Assembly (NCBI RefSeq): GCF_030540835.1
Contig: NZ_JAUOEK010000183.1
Location: forward strand, 59,701-123,700
Source of the DNA: Flavivirga aquimarina
GTDB taxonomy: Bacteria; Bacteroidota; Bacteroidia; Flavobacteriales; Flavobacteriaceae
Reading direction: 5' to 3'
DNA: 64,000 nt
The notes under the pieces are model-generated. The model made no database searches and was not told the DNA's origin. It saw only the letters and a program-made list of their open reading frames with translations. Shown here in pieces: positions 48,534 to 56,311 of the stretch. The position numbers and the translations under genes were made by a program. Each line of letters starts with the position of its first letter. The stretch's first letter is position 1.

Positions 48534-49670
48534 ATGAAAATAGGAATTGTTTGTTATCCGACATTTGGAGGAAGTGGTGTTGTTGCTACAGAACTTGGTT
48601 TAGAATTATCTAAACGTGGGCATGAAGTACATTTTATAACGTATAATCAACCCGTAAGATTAGAACTATTAAGTAATAATGTGCACTATCATGAAGTAAA
48701 TGTTCCGGAATATCCATTGTTTCACTATCAACCATACGAGTTGGCATTATCTAGCAAATTGGTAGATATGGTAAAACTTCATAAAATAGAAATTCTACAC
48801 GTTCATTATGCAATTCCGCATGCTTATGCAGCTTATATGGCTAAAAAAATGCTGAAAGAAGAAGGCATTTATTTACCAATAGTAACCACTCTGCATGGTA
48901 CCGATATTACACTTGTAGGAAGCCACCCATTTTATAAATCGGCAGTTACGTTCAGTATTAATAAATCAGATGCAGTAACAGCAGTATCCCAAAGTTTAAA
49001 AGACGATACGTTGCGGTTATTTAACATTCATAATGATATTCATGTGGTACCAAACTTTATTGATTTGGAGAAATACAATACTGGTTTTTCAGATTGTCAG
49101 CGAGAAATGATGGCTAACGATAATGAAAGAATAGTCACCCATATTAGTAATTTGCGTCCCGTAAAACGCGCACAGGATGTCATTTCTGTGTTTTATAATA
49201 TTCAAAAAGAAATACCAGCAAAACTTATGTTGGTAGGAGAGGGACCAGAGCGTGAAAAAATAGAGTTGCGCTGTCAGGAATTGGGCATTCAGGACAAAGT
49301 CGTCTTTTTCGGAAAAAGCAATGAAATAGATAAAATATTATGTTTTAGTGATCTGTTTCTACTACCTTCAGAAACAGAGAGTTTTGGATTAGCTGCCTTA
49401 GAAGCTATGGCATCAGGTGTGCCAGTAATATCGAGTAATACAGGAGGCATCCCAGAAGTAAACGCACATGGCGTATCGGGATTTTTAAGCCGTGTAGGAG
49501 ATGTGGATGATATGACTAAAAATGCACTTTATATATTAAAGGATGAAAAACGTTTGCAGACTTTTAAAGACCAAGCAAGAAAGGAATCTTTAATATTCGA
49601 TTTACATGCCATCGTTCCGCAATATGAAGCTATTTATGAAGATACTTTAACGAAGTGCTTAGTGCTGTAA
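48534..49670 (+). CDS. bshA: N-acetyl-alpha-D-glucosaminyl L-malate synthase
   Basis: 378 residues, GT4 glycosyltransferase. The N-terminus GIVCYPTFGGSGVVATELG is the BshA hallmark; LHGTDITLVGSHPFYK near residue 120 and ETESFGLAALEAMASGVPVI near residue 280 (EX7E motif) follow. Joins UDP-GlcNAc and L-malate in the first step of bacillithiol synthesis. No other bsh gene is in the window. Confidence 0.93.
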   Translation: MKIGIVCYPTFGGSGVVATELGLELSKRGHEVHFITYNQPVRLELLSNNVHYHEVNVPEYPLFHYQPYELALSSKLVDMVKLHKIEILHVHYAIPHAYAAYMAKKMLKEEGIYLPIVTTLHGTDITLVGSHPFYKSAVTFSINKSDAVTAVSQSLKDDTLRLFNIHNDIHVVPNFIDLEKYNTGFSDCQREMMANDNERIVTHISNLRPVKRAQDVISVFYNIQKEIPAKLMLVGEGPEREKIELRCQELGIQDKVVFFGKSNEIDKILCFSDLFLLPSETESFGLAALEAMASGVPVISSNTGGIPEVNAHGVSGFLSRVGDVDDMTKNALYILKDEKRLQTFKDQARKESLIFDLHAIVPQYEAIYEDTLTKCLVL

Positions 49671-49769
49671 AAAACTGGACTGCTTTATGGAAATTACCTT
49701 TTAATAAGTAATTAACGAGAGTTCGATTTATTATATGAGCTTTGTGTTGATTTTCAATTGATTAATGAC

Positions 49770-49861
49770 ATGTCAGGTCGAGCGCAGTCGAGACCTAGTG
49801 AAATTTTATGAGTTTATATTAACCTCTCGACTGCGCTCGAGGAGACAAGCATTAATTTTAT
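49770..49861. repeat. GC-rich palindromic intergenic repeat, copy 2
   Basis: GTCGAGCGCAGTCGAGA at 49777-49793 pairs with TCTCGACTGCGCTCGA at 49825-49840. The core between them matches copy 1 at 33967-34080. The outer flanks also align (ATTAATTTTATTA-like tails), so the mobile unit is longer than the palindrome. Confidence 0.7.
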
Positions 49862-49907
49862 TAGCTTTTATACTTTTAAATAGGAACGTTAAATCGAGTT
49901 AAGTTAA

Positions 49908-49935
49908 TCATGATTGGAATTTCTTCCAATCATGA
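49908..49935. terminator. Hairpin downstream of doxX
   Basis: TCATGATTGGAA and TTCCAATCATGA form a perfect 12-bp stem with a 4-base loop, between bshA and the convergent DoxX gene. It may end both transcripts, though the T-tract is weak on either side. Confidence 0.55.
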
Positions 49936-49959
49936 CAGAACTTTTTAAGTTGTTCTTTT

Positions 49960-50382
49960 TTATTTCTGCATTTTAAAATAATAATCTAAGGAGTTTTTAC
50001 CAGAACCATAAAACAAGAAAAAGATACAAATTACTAAGGTTATAATTGCCAATAGTAAATTATCAGAATTCATTTCTCCTGCAAAATTTATAACAATAGC
50101 ACCAATTAAAATTGGTAGCTGAGCAATAATAACCCATCTGGTAAGCAAACCAAAAGCAATTAAAATACCTCCAATAAAATGAGCAGGAGCTACATAGTGA
50201 ATAACCGCCATACCACCGGCCAAATTTTGTATTGGTTTAAATAACTCCATTAGCATAGCACTGTCTGACATAAAACTAATGCCTTTAATAAATAGAAAGA
50301 CACCAAGAGCAACGCGTAGTAGATCTAATGGCAAATACGTATGCGCATTTGCCCATTTGTTGAGTGTTTTTATTGTTCCCAT
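49960..50382 (-). CDS. DoxX family membrane protein
   Basis: 140 residues with four transmembrane helices (about 22-38, 55-75, 85-102, 110-128). LDLLRVALGVFLFIKGISFM near residue 19 and HFIGGILIAFGLLTRW near residue 67 fit DoxX/SURF4-like proteins. Relatives act in sulfur or quinone redox chemistry, but the role here is open. Monocistronic. Confidence 0.8.
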   Translation of the reverse strand: MGTIKTLNKWANAHTYLPLDLLRVALGVFLFIKGISFMSDSAMLMELFKPIQNLAGGMAVIHYVAPAHFIGGILIAFGLLTRWVIIAQLPILIGAIVINFAGEMNSDNLLLAIITLVICIFFLFYGSGKNSLDYYFKMQK

Positions 50383-50520
50383 AGTTAAAAGGTGTTGATT
50401 TTCAACTATTAAGATACAGAATTTTTATGAGAAAATAAATAAGTTCCAGAATTCAATTAGTCGTACCTATACCAATATATAGACCTGAAGTAAAGCTTCA
50501 AAACATTTTTTTAATTGAAA

Positions 50521-52149
50521 TTATACCTGAAGAACCCCCAAATTAAATGGCTTTTCAATAGGAGCGTGGTTAGCAGCCTCTATACCCATACTAATCCAGT
50601 TTCTAGTATCTAAGGGATCTATAATAGCATCAGTCCAAATACGGGCAGCAGCATAATATGGTGATACTTGGTTATCGTATCTGTCTTTTATTTTATTAAA
50701 AAGCTCTGCTTCTTTTTCAGGCGTAATTTTTTCACCTTTCTTTTTTAACGAAGCTTTTTCAATTTGTAATAATACTTTGGCTGCCGAATTTCCACTCATA
50801 ACAGCAAGTTCTGCACTTGGCCATGCAACAATTAACCTAGGATCGTAAGCCTTTCCACACATGGCATAATTACCTGCGCCATAACTGTTTCCAATGATAA
50901 TTGTGAATTTTGGAACTACAGAATTACTAACAGCATTTACCATTTTGGCACCATCTTTAATAATACCGCCATGCTCACTTTTACTACCAACCATAAAACC
51001 AGTAACATCTTGTAAAAACACTAACGGTATTTTTTTCTGATTGCAATTCGCAATAAAACGCGTTGCTTTATCAGCACTATCATTATAAATAACACCCCCA
51101 AATTGCATTTCGCCTTTTTTAGTTTTAACCAATTTACGTTGGTTAGCAATAATGCCAACCGCCCAACCATCAATTCTGGCATAGCAAGTAATAATGGTTT
51201 GTCCGTAACCTGCCTTATATTCATCAAATTCAGAATTATCAACTAGTCGCTTTATAATATCATACATATCATATTGATCTGCTCTAGACTTAGGCAAAAT
51301 ACCATAAATATCTTCTGGGTTTTCCAATGGCTTTTTTGAATCGGAGCGATTAAAACCGGCTTTATCATAATCACCAATTTTATCAATAATGTTTTTAATG
51401 GTATTTAAAGCATCTTTATCATCTTTAGCCTTATAATCGGTTACTCCAGAAATTTCACAATGTGTTGTTGCACCTCCCAAAGTTTCATTATCAATGGTTT
51501 CTCCAATGGCAGCTTTTACTAAATAACTACCAGCAAGAAAGATACTACCAGTTTTGTCAACAATTAAAGCCTCATCACTCATAATTGGTAAGTAAGCGCC
51601 ACCTGCAACACAACTGCCCATAACAGCAGCAATTTGGGTGATTCCCATGCTACTCATAACAGCGTTGTTTCTAAAAATACGTCCGAAATGCTCCTTATCA
51701 GGAAATATCTCATCTTGAAGCGGTAAATACACACCAGCAGAATCTACCAAGTAAATAATAGGAAGTTTATTTTCGATAGCAATTTCTTGAGCTCTTAAGT
51801 TTTTTTTGCCAGTAATTGGAAACCAAGCACCAGCTTTAACCGTAGCATCATTAGCAACAACGATGCATTGTTTACCCTTTATATAGCCTATTTTAACAAC
51901 AACACCCCCAGAAGGACAGCCGCCATGTTCTTTGTACATATCCTCTCCTGCAAAAGCACCAATTTCTATGGATTTAGATTTAGAATCTAAAAGATAACTA
52001 ATACGTTCTCTAGCAGTCATTTTTCCTTTAGCATGATGCTTTTCGATGCGATTTTTTCCACCTCCTAGGCTTACTTTTGCCAAGCGTTTGTTTAATTCGG
52101 AGAGTAAGAGTTTATTATGATCTTCGTTTTTATTGAAGTTAATATCCAT
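50521..52149 (-). CDS. Acyl-CoA carboxylase beta subunit (carboxyltransferase)
   Basis: 542 residues, the usual length for PccB/MccB-type subunits. Visible are GKMTARERISYLLD near residue 44, the acyl-CoA-binding CPSGGVVVKIGYIKGKQCIV near residue 78, GSCVAGGAYLP near residue 178, and GNSYGAGNYAMCGKAY near residue 425. Closest in pattern to methylcrotonyl-CoA carboxylase beta (leucine breakdown), but propionyl-CoA is not excluded. No biotin-carrying alpha subunit is adjacent. Its promoter and first codons are copied three times in the downstream-numbered region (53.2, 55.2, 56.2 kb). Confidence 0.88.
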   Translation of the reverse strand: MDINFNKNEDHNKLLLSELNKRLAKVSLGGGKNRIEKHHAKGKMTARERISYLLDSKSKSIEIGAFAGEDMYKEHGGCPSGGVVVKIGYIKGKQCIVVANDATVKAGAWFPITGKKNLRAQEIAIENKLPIIYLVDSAGVYLPLQDEIFPDKEHFGRIFRNNAVMSSMGITQIAAVMGSCVAGGAYLPIMSDEALIVDKTGSIFLAGSYLVKAAIGETIDNETLGGATTHCEISGVTDYKAKDDKDALNTIKNIIDKIGDYDKAGFNRSDSKKPLENPEDIYGILPKSRADQYDMYDIIKRLVDNSEFDEYKAGYGQTIITCYARIDGWAVGIIANQRKLVKTKKGEMQFGGVIYNDSADKATRFIANCNQKKIPLVFLQDVTGFMVGSKSEHGGIIKDGAKMVNAVSNSVVPKFTIIIGNSYGAGNYAMCGKAYDPRLIVAWPSAELAVMSGNSAAKVLLQIEKASLKKKGEKITPEKEAELFNKIKDRYDNQVSPYYAAARIWTDAIIDPLDTRNWISMGIEAANHAPIEKPFNLGVLQV

Positions 52150-52739
52150 GTAATATATTAGTTAGTTTGTCGCTAAAGTACAAAAGTTTAAATTTTTAGA
52201 TTAATCCTTTTTTGTAAGATTTAAGTTTTTTTTTAATATCCACTATTAATAATTATGTTAGTTTTTATATCAATTTGGTAACAAATGATTATTGGTTAGG
52301 AAGAAATGCAAATTGAGAGTTGGGAATAATAAAAAAACAAGTTTGATTAGTTTAAAAAACACAGTTAAAATTATTTAATGTGCTGACTTTAAGTGTGTAA
52401 AAAGTTTATTTCAACAGGTTTTTTTGAATGCAAAAACCAATGATAAGAATTATAAGTTAGTGAAAATATATTATTGTGTCTGTGAAAAATTTGAAGAGGA
52501 TCTACAAATTTGAGTTCGACGAAAGAGAAAGGGAATAAAATAATACAAATAAAAAAGTATAAGTTTAACCCGTTGTGCGTTTAAGATAAAAATCTCACAA
52601 ATCAATTAAATGGTTTAGTTTAGCAATAACTTTGATACTTTGGTTAGGGGCATAGAATTATTAAGCCTAAATATGATATTAATACCCTTAAAAATAAGAA
52701 AGCTTCCTTAAATGCACAACGAGTAAGTTTATATATTGT
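52150..52739. other. 590-bp gene-free stretch with a MITE-like element
   Basis: Apart from the carboxylase promoter (52150-52200) and the inverted-repeat element at 52569-52723, no gene or RNA is seen. The stretch is very AT-rich. Confidence 0.6.
52569..52723. mobile_element. MITE-like element, 155 bp
   Basis: Terminal inverted repeats CCCGTTGTGCGTTTAAG (52569-52585) and CTTAAATGCACAACGAG (52707-52723) match at 15 of 17 positions around a non-coding core. A related end is at 32926. It lies at the boundary of the paralog array. Confidence 0.6.
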
Positions 52740-53099
52740 TTAATATCTACAAACCTCCCAATGATTTATTAAACCACTAAGATGACTCTTGGATATATCA
52801 GCAGAATAAGTATAACCTCCATATGTAATTTCAGCAAAATAAAATGTTTCACCACCTTCTAGATAATTAGGACCATAATACGTACCCATATTAGTTAAAT
52901 TTATTATTTGAGCATCTATTGTAAATGTTTCAGAGGAAACACTTATTCCCACATCGATAGAATCACTACCAAATGTAAATATATCCAGAAAACCAGTATA
53001 TCCAGTATATCCAGGAGTGTTAGATTGATTTAGACATTGTGCGTGTACTGTTGTTGTCAATCCGATTGCAAAAAGAGCAATAAAAAAAAGTTTTTTCAT
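52740..53099 (-). CDS. Secreted array paralog 1 (119 residues)
   Basis: Signal peptide MKKLFFIALFAIGLTTTV-HA-Q, then a mature domain of about 98 residues rich in Gly, Tyr, Thr and Ser. Cys near residue 22 (QCLNQ) and near the end (EVCRY) could form a disulfide. The C-terminal pattern (YFAEITYGGYTYSADI) matches the other four paralogs, but the middle is highly diverged. No known family is recognised. Upstream on its strand come the shared leader and then a truncated carboxylase 5' end with its promoter. Confidence 0.8.
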   Translation of the reverse strand: MKKLFFIALFAIGLTTTVHAQCLNQSNTPGYTGYTGFLDIFTFGSDSIDVGISVSSETFTIDAQIINLTNMGTYYGPNYLEGGETFYFAEITYGGYTYSADISKSHLSGLINHWEVCRY

Positions 53100-53120
53100 G
53101 GGGTTTAAAATTTAAAATTG

Positions 53121-53136
53121 TTTATCTAAAGATAAA
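53121..53136 (-). promoter_or_regulatory. Leader palindrome of array gene 1
   Basis: TTTATC and GATAAA arms around four bases, within the leader that is shared with array genes 2, 3 and 4. It could be an operator or a 5'-UTR hairpin. Confidence 0.5.
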
Positions 53137-53176
53137 AAGCATGATTTAGAACGGCGTGTGAAAAAACCACATAATT

Positions 53177-53293
53177 TTAAAAAACTTTTGCCAAGCGTTT
53201 GTTTAATTCGGAGAGTAAGAGTTTATTATGATCTTCATTTTTATTGAAGTTAATATCCATGCACTATTTAGTTTTGATGCTAAAGTACAAAAG
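53177..53293 (-). pseudogene. Truncated carboxylase 5' fragment, copy 1 (upstream of array gene 1)
   Basis: Matches 52074-52187, the promoter and first codons of the acyl-CoA carboxylase gene. The ATG at 53260 opens 27 codons (MDINFNKNEDHNKLLLSELN, then KRLAKVF) that stop at a TAA formed at the junction. The fragment points the same way as array gene 1, so its promoter would read through this micro-ORF into the array gene. Confidence 0.85.
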
Positions 53294-53387
53294 CTTAGTT
53301 TTTCACAATACACTAAAATTTTTATATATTAATATTTTAGATCACCCACCAAAAATAGTTTGAGGTATATGATGCGATGCCTCATAT

Positions 53388-53732
53388 TTATATCCTACAT
53401 ATTTCGTACACAACAATTATCCCACTACTATTAATGCCAGCATTATAATGATATTGGTAAGCGCCTACAGTAATAGTATTTGTATAAAAATGAAGACCTG
53501 CTACAAAATACATATAATTTAATGGTTCAGCATAAACATATACATTTGGGGTGCGATAATTAATATATATACCAGCAGTATAAGTTCCAGAATCAATATA
53601 ACACCTAACTTTACTTGATCTAAATTCTACGAAAGCACCGTCTGCATTATAATTATAATCTGAAACACATTGTGCGTGTACTGTTGTTGTCAATCCGATT
53701 GCAAAAAGAGCAATAAAAAAAAGTTTTTTCAT
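53388..53732 (-). CDS. Secreted array paralog 2 (114 residues)
   Basis: The signal peptide is identical to array gene 1 through the AQC cleavage region (QCVSDYNYN follows). The mature part has LNYMYFVAGLHFYTNTITVG and ends YEICRI. Three cysteines: after the signal, KVRCY in the middle, and at the C-terminus. The DNA from the leader through the signal-peptide codons is nearly identical to gene 1, then identity collapses. Function unknown. Confidence 0.8.
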   Translation of the reverse strand: MKKLFFIALFAIGLTTTVHAQCVSDYNYNADGAFVEFRSSKVRCYIDSGTYTAGIYINYRTPNVYVYAEPLNYMYFVAGLHFYTNTITVGAYQYHYNAGINSSGIIVVYEICRI

Positions 53733-53753
53733 GGGGTTTAAAATTTAAAATTG

Positions 53754-53769
53754 TTTATCTAAAGATAAA
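53754..53769 (-). promoter_or_regulatory. Leader palindrome of array gene 2
   Basis: Same 16-bp TTTATC-TTTA-GATAAA dyad as in front of genes 1, 3 and 4, about 21 bp upstream of the start codon. Confidence 0.5.
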
Positions 53770-53891
53770 AAGCATAATTTAGAACGGCGTGTGAAAAACC
53801 ACATAAATGAGAAATTTTAACATTTAGTATCTATGTCGAATATTTACTGTTATATCTCAGATAAGAAGTTTTTGTTAAAATTAATATTTAA

Positions 53892-53921
53892 AAAGCCTCT
53901 CAAATTAACAAGAGGCTTTAG
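53892..53921 (-). terminator. Terminator after array gene 3
   Basis: AAAGCCTCT and AGAGGCTTT form a 9-bp stem with a 10-base loop, 50 bp beyond the end of the gene at 53972. Read on the minus strand a T-rich tail follows, so the array genes are separate transcripts. Confidence 0.75.
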
Positions 53922-53971
53922 GGTTATAAATTATTTAGTCTATTAATTTAGAACTTAGTCTTTTTTAAAAT

Positions 53972-54331
53972 TTAATTTTTACAGATATCAATCTCTTCAA
54001 TTTCTCCGGTAGGAGGATATACACCAATCGTAAAAGCGTAAGTGTCACCTTTTAACAGAACTTCTCCATAATACATGTTAAGACCATGCATTAGGTATAA
54101 ATACGTGAGTGATTCTTGAATAAGCCCTACACCACATGTTAAATTAGAGATACTTGCTGTAAACTTTTTGGTACTATTATCAATAGTAATGAATTGATTT
54201 AATTCACCATTAGAACCATCATAAGTAAAGCCCATACCAGAATAAGAATAATTATTGACACATATGGATTGGGCTTGCATGGTTGTTGTTAATCCGATTG
54301 CAAAAAGAGCAATAATAAAAAGTTTTTTCAT
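53972..54331 (-). CDS. Secreted array paralog 3 (119 residues)
   Basis: Signal peptide MKKLFIIALFAIGLTTTM-QA-Q, two or three changes from genes 1 and 2. The mature part starts SICVNNYSYSG, with a long polar middle, then LTYLYLMHGLNMYYGEVLLK and the end EEIDICKN. Three cysteines (N-terminal, LTCGV, C-terminal). Closest to gene 4 in the C-terminal third. Function unknown. Confidence 0.8.
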   Translation of the reverse strand: MKKLFIIALFAIGLTTTMQAQSICVNNYSYSGMGFTYDGSNGELNQFITIDNSTKKFTASISNLTCGVGLIQESLTYLYLMHGLNMYYGEVLLKGDTYAFTIGVYPPTGEIEEIDICKN

Positions 54332-54352
54332 GGGGTTTAAAATTTAAAATTG

Positions 54353-54368
54353 TTTATCTAAAGATAAA
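54353..54368 (-). promoter_or_regulatory. Leader palindrome of array gene 3
   Basis: Same TTTATC-TTTA-GATAAA dyad as genes 1, 2 and 4, followed by the conserved leader block toward 54400. Confidence 0.5.
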
Positions 54369-54640
54369 GAGCATGATTTAGAACGGTGTGTGAAAAAACC
54401 ACATAAATAAAAATTTTAACATATAAATATTTTTTTCGAATGAATAATACTTCTAAGCGATGTTATATAAATCAGAATTTATTATGAAAGAAAACAAAGA
54501 AACATAATGAAACGAAAGACTTAATTTTTAAATATTGGTGAAGTTAAATTAATAGTAAGTAGTTTTGTTGTTATAGCTAGACAACAAATAGAAATTATTC
54601 AACCTTTGTAAGGAAGTTTTGTAGAAATATAAACTCAAAA

Positions 54641-54673
54641 AAACCATCCAAAAAACACTTTTAAGGATGGTTT
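54641..54673 (-). terminator. Terminator after array gene 4
   Basis: AAACCATCC and GGATGGTTT pair with a 15-base loop, about 20 bp past the gene 4 stop; a run of T residues follows on the minus strand. Confidence 0.75.
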
Positions 54674-54693
54674 CTTTTTAAGTTTTTTTGAAA

Positions 54694-55050
54694 TTAGTTT
54701 TTGCAAATGTCGTATTCCTCAAGGGCGTAACCATTTACTCCTACCATGAACTCATAAGTATCACCATCAGCATCTATTTCTACATGGTACATGTCTAAGC
54801 CAGCCAAAAGATATCTATACTGTAACGATGCAGAATATTCAGTGCCACCTATATAAATACTAGCATATTTGTTAGAACCATTCACCCAAATAATACAACG
54901 ATTACCGCCACTGTTTCCTCCATTAAAGTTTATTACTTCATCTAAGCCGCATAAAGTAAAATCATTATAATTATAATCTGACACACATTGTGAGTGTACT
55001 GTGGTTGATAATCCGATTGCAAAAAGAGCAATAAAAAAAAGTTTTTTCAT
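54694..55050 (-). CDS. Secreted array paralog 4 (118 residues)
   Basis: Signal peptide MKKLFFIALFAIGLSTTV-HS-Q, then CVSDYNYNDFTLCGLDE, shared in its first residues with gene 2. The C-terminus LQYRYLLAGLDMYHVEIDAD leads to EEYDICKN, like gene 3. Four cysteines. The combination of a gene 2-like start and a gene 3-like end suggests past recombination within the array. Upstream lie the leader and carboxylase fragment copy 2. Confidence 0.8.
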   Translation of the reverse strand: MKKLFFIALFAIGLSTTVHSQCVSDYNYNDFTLCGLDEVINFNGGNSGGNRCIIWVNGSNKYASIYIGGTEYSASLQYRYLLAGLDMYHVEIDADGDTYEFMVGVNGYALEEYDICKN

Positions 55051-55071
55051 GGGGTTTAAAATTTTAAATTG

Positions 55072-55087
55072 TTTATCTAAAGATAAA
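55072..55087 (-). promoter_or_regulatory. Leader palindrome of array gene 4
   Basis: Same 16-bp dyad as in genes 1-3, about 22 bp upstream of the start codon. Array gene 5 lacks it. Confidence 0.5.
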
Positions 55088-55135
55088 AAGCATGATTTAG
55101 AACGGTGTGTGAAAAAACCACATAATTTTTAAAAA

Positions 55136-55248
55136 CTTTTGCCAAGCGGTTGTTTAATTAGGAGATTAAGAGTTTATTATGATCTTCATTTTTATTGAAG
55201 TTAATATCCATGCACTATTTAGTTTTGATGCTAAAGTACAAAAGTTTA
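55136..55248 (-). pseudogene. Truncated carboxylase 5' fragment, copy 2 (upstream of array gene 4)
   Basis: Same segment as copy 1, joined to the leader at the same point. The ATG at 55211 opens 17 codons (MDINFNKNEDHNKLLIS) ending at a TAA at 55158. The upstream GCACTATTTAGTTTTGATGC stretch is shared with copy 1 and differs from the real gene, so copies 1 and 2 descend from one another. Confidence 0.85.
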
Positions 55249-55329
55249 GTTTTTCATCTTGTCCTTTTTCATAATCCGTTTAAAATTTTATTACTTAATT
55301 CAAAAAAGTTTGAATAGTATAGTCTTTGA

Positions 55330-55656
55330 TCAACTTATCCATATTTCCACATAGGTAATATTGTATGATGTATCTCTCACTACAATAAAATTATAAACAT
55401 CAGATCCAATATGTATTTCTGTTTGGCTAAAATATGAACCAGAACCTATAGGATAAAAATATGTTATTGGCTCAGTGTATGCACCTTCAATACTAACAAT
55501 TGGGGTGTTTGTATCTCTTAGATCAACATACCAATCGTTACTTGTATCATTAATTATCCAATTAGCAGGCTCATCTGCATCTGATGCATACGACTGTGCG
55601 TTTATAGTTGTTGTTAGTCCGATTGTAAATAATGCAATAAAAAATAGTTTTTTCAT
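55330..55656 (-). CDS. Secreted array paralog 5, most diverged (108 residues)
   Basis: Signal peptide MKKLFFIALFTIGLTTTI-NA-Q. The mature part (SYASDADEPANWIINDTSND) lacks all cysteines, but the C-terminal pattern is kept (ITYFYPIGSGSYFSQTEIHI, VEIWIS). Its leader keeps only GTGAAAAAACCACATAAAT and has lost the TTTATC palindrome. It is either an early branch or decaying. Function unknown. Confidence 0.75.
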   Translation of the reverse strand: MKKLFFIALFTIGLTTTINAQSYASDADEPANWIINDTSNDWYVDLRDTNTPIVSIEGAYTEPITYFYPIGSGSYFSQTEIHIGSDVYNFIVVRDTSYNITYVEIWIS

Positions 55657-55868
55657 GTTTTATTAGGTTTAAATTTGTTCGTTATAAATATATAAATCAT
55701 ATTTTAAAATGATACGTGAAAAAACCACATAAATAAGAAAAATTAACATTATCATATTATTTTTAATACAAACATCTTTAAATGAAACCAAATAATATAC
55801 CATGTAAATATATTCCTCGGAAAATAAATATTTTTATAATACCTATGTATAAACAAAAAAACATTTAG

Positions 55869-56093
55869 ATGAAAAAAATAATAGCTTTTGGAGGAAGCAA
55901 CAGTAAAACATCAATATGTAAACAATAAACAATAAACAATTAGCAATTTACACATCAAGTATGGTTAGCAATGTTGATGTTGAAATTTTAGATTTAAACG
56001 ATTTTGAATTACCTTTATATGGTATCGATTATGAAATTGATCATGGTATTCCAGATAATGCACATAAGTTTTTAGAAGCTATTAAAGCATCAT
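55869..56093 (+). pseudogene. Broken duplicate of the FMN-reductase gene at 59572
   Basis: Reads MKKIIAFGGSNSKTSICKQ and then stops: AAACAAT is present three times in tandem, and removing 14 bases restores the frame (LAIYTSSMVSNVDVEILDLN, DFELPLYGIDYEIDHGIPDN). It is cut after KAS, where the sequence switches to the array leader. About 75 of 176 codons remain. The frameshift is probably from slippage. Confidence 0.9.
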
Positions 56094-56172
56094 ATGGGTT
56101 TAAATTTTAGATTATTTATCTAAAAATAAAAGCATGATTTAGAATGGTGTGTGAAAAAAACACATAATTTTA
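56094..56172 (-). repeat. Orphan array leader without signal peptide or gene
   Basis: GGGTTTAAATTTTAGATTATTTATC, broken over 20 bases here only as description, through TGGTGTGTGAAAAAAACACA matches the leaders of array genes 1-4, with a decayed palindrome (TTTATCTAAAAATAAA). It runs into reductase sequence exactly where a start codon should be, so a sixth array gene was lost here. Confidence 0.75.
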
Positions 56173-56176
56173 AAAA

Positions 56177-56273
56177 ACTTTTTCCAAGCGGTTGTTTAAT
56201 CAGAATAGTAAGGGTTTATTATGATCTTCGTTTTTATTGAAGTTAATATCCATGTAATATATTAGTTAGTTTC
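56177..56273 (-). pseudogene. Truncated carboxylase 5' fragment, copy 3
   Basis: The ATG at 56253 opens 17 codons (MDINFNKNEDHNKPLLF) ending in TGA at 56200. Its upstream side (GTAATATATTAGTTAGTTT) matches the real carboxylase promoter better than copies 1 and 2, so it may be nearest to the original duplication. Confidence 0.85.
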
Positions 56274-56311
56274 AAGATTTTTTAGTTTAAAAACGTAACG
56301 TTCTGTTTATT

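Larger units (their letters stand above)
54332..54693. other. Spacer between array genes 3 and 4
   Basis: Holds the shared leader of gene 3 (54332-54410), with its TTTATC/GATAAA palindrome at 54353-54368, and the terminator of gene 4 at 54641-54673. The middle 230 bp show no gene. Confidence 0.6.
55657..56311. other. Mosaic stretch of three gene remnants
   Basis: In order: the gene 5 leader, a remnant of the reductase promoter (TTCCTCGGAAA at about 55812), a broken reductase copy (55869-56093), an array leader without its gene (56094-56172) and carboxylase fragment copy 3 (56177-56273). No intact gene is present. Confidence 0.8.

Noticed and set aside
52740..56300. CRISPR array as explanation of the repeated leaders
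   Set aside because: The repeats are 80-130 bp, widely and unevenly spaced, and each leads into a protein-coding frame; no cas gene is present.
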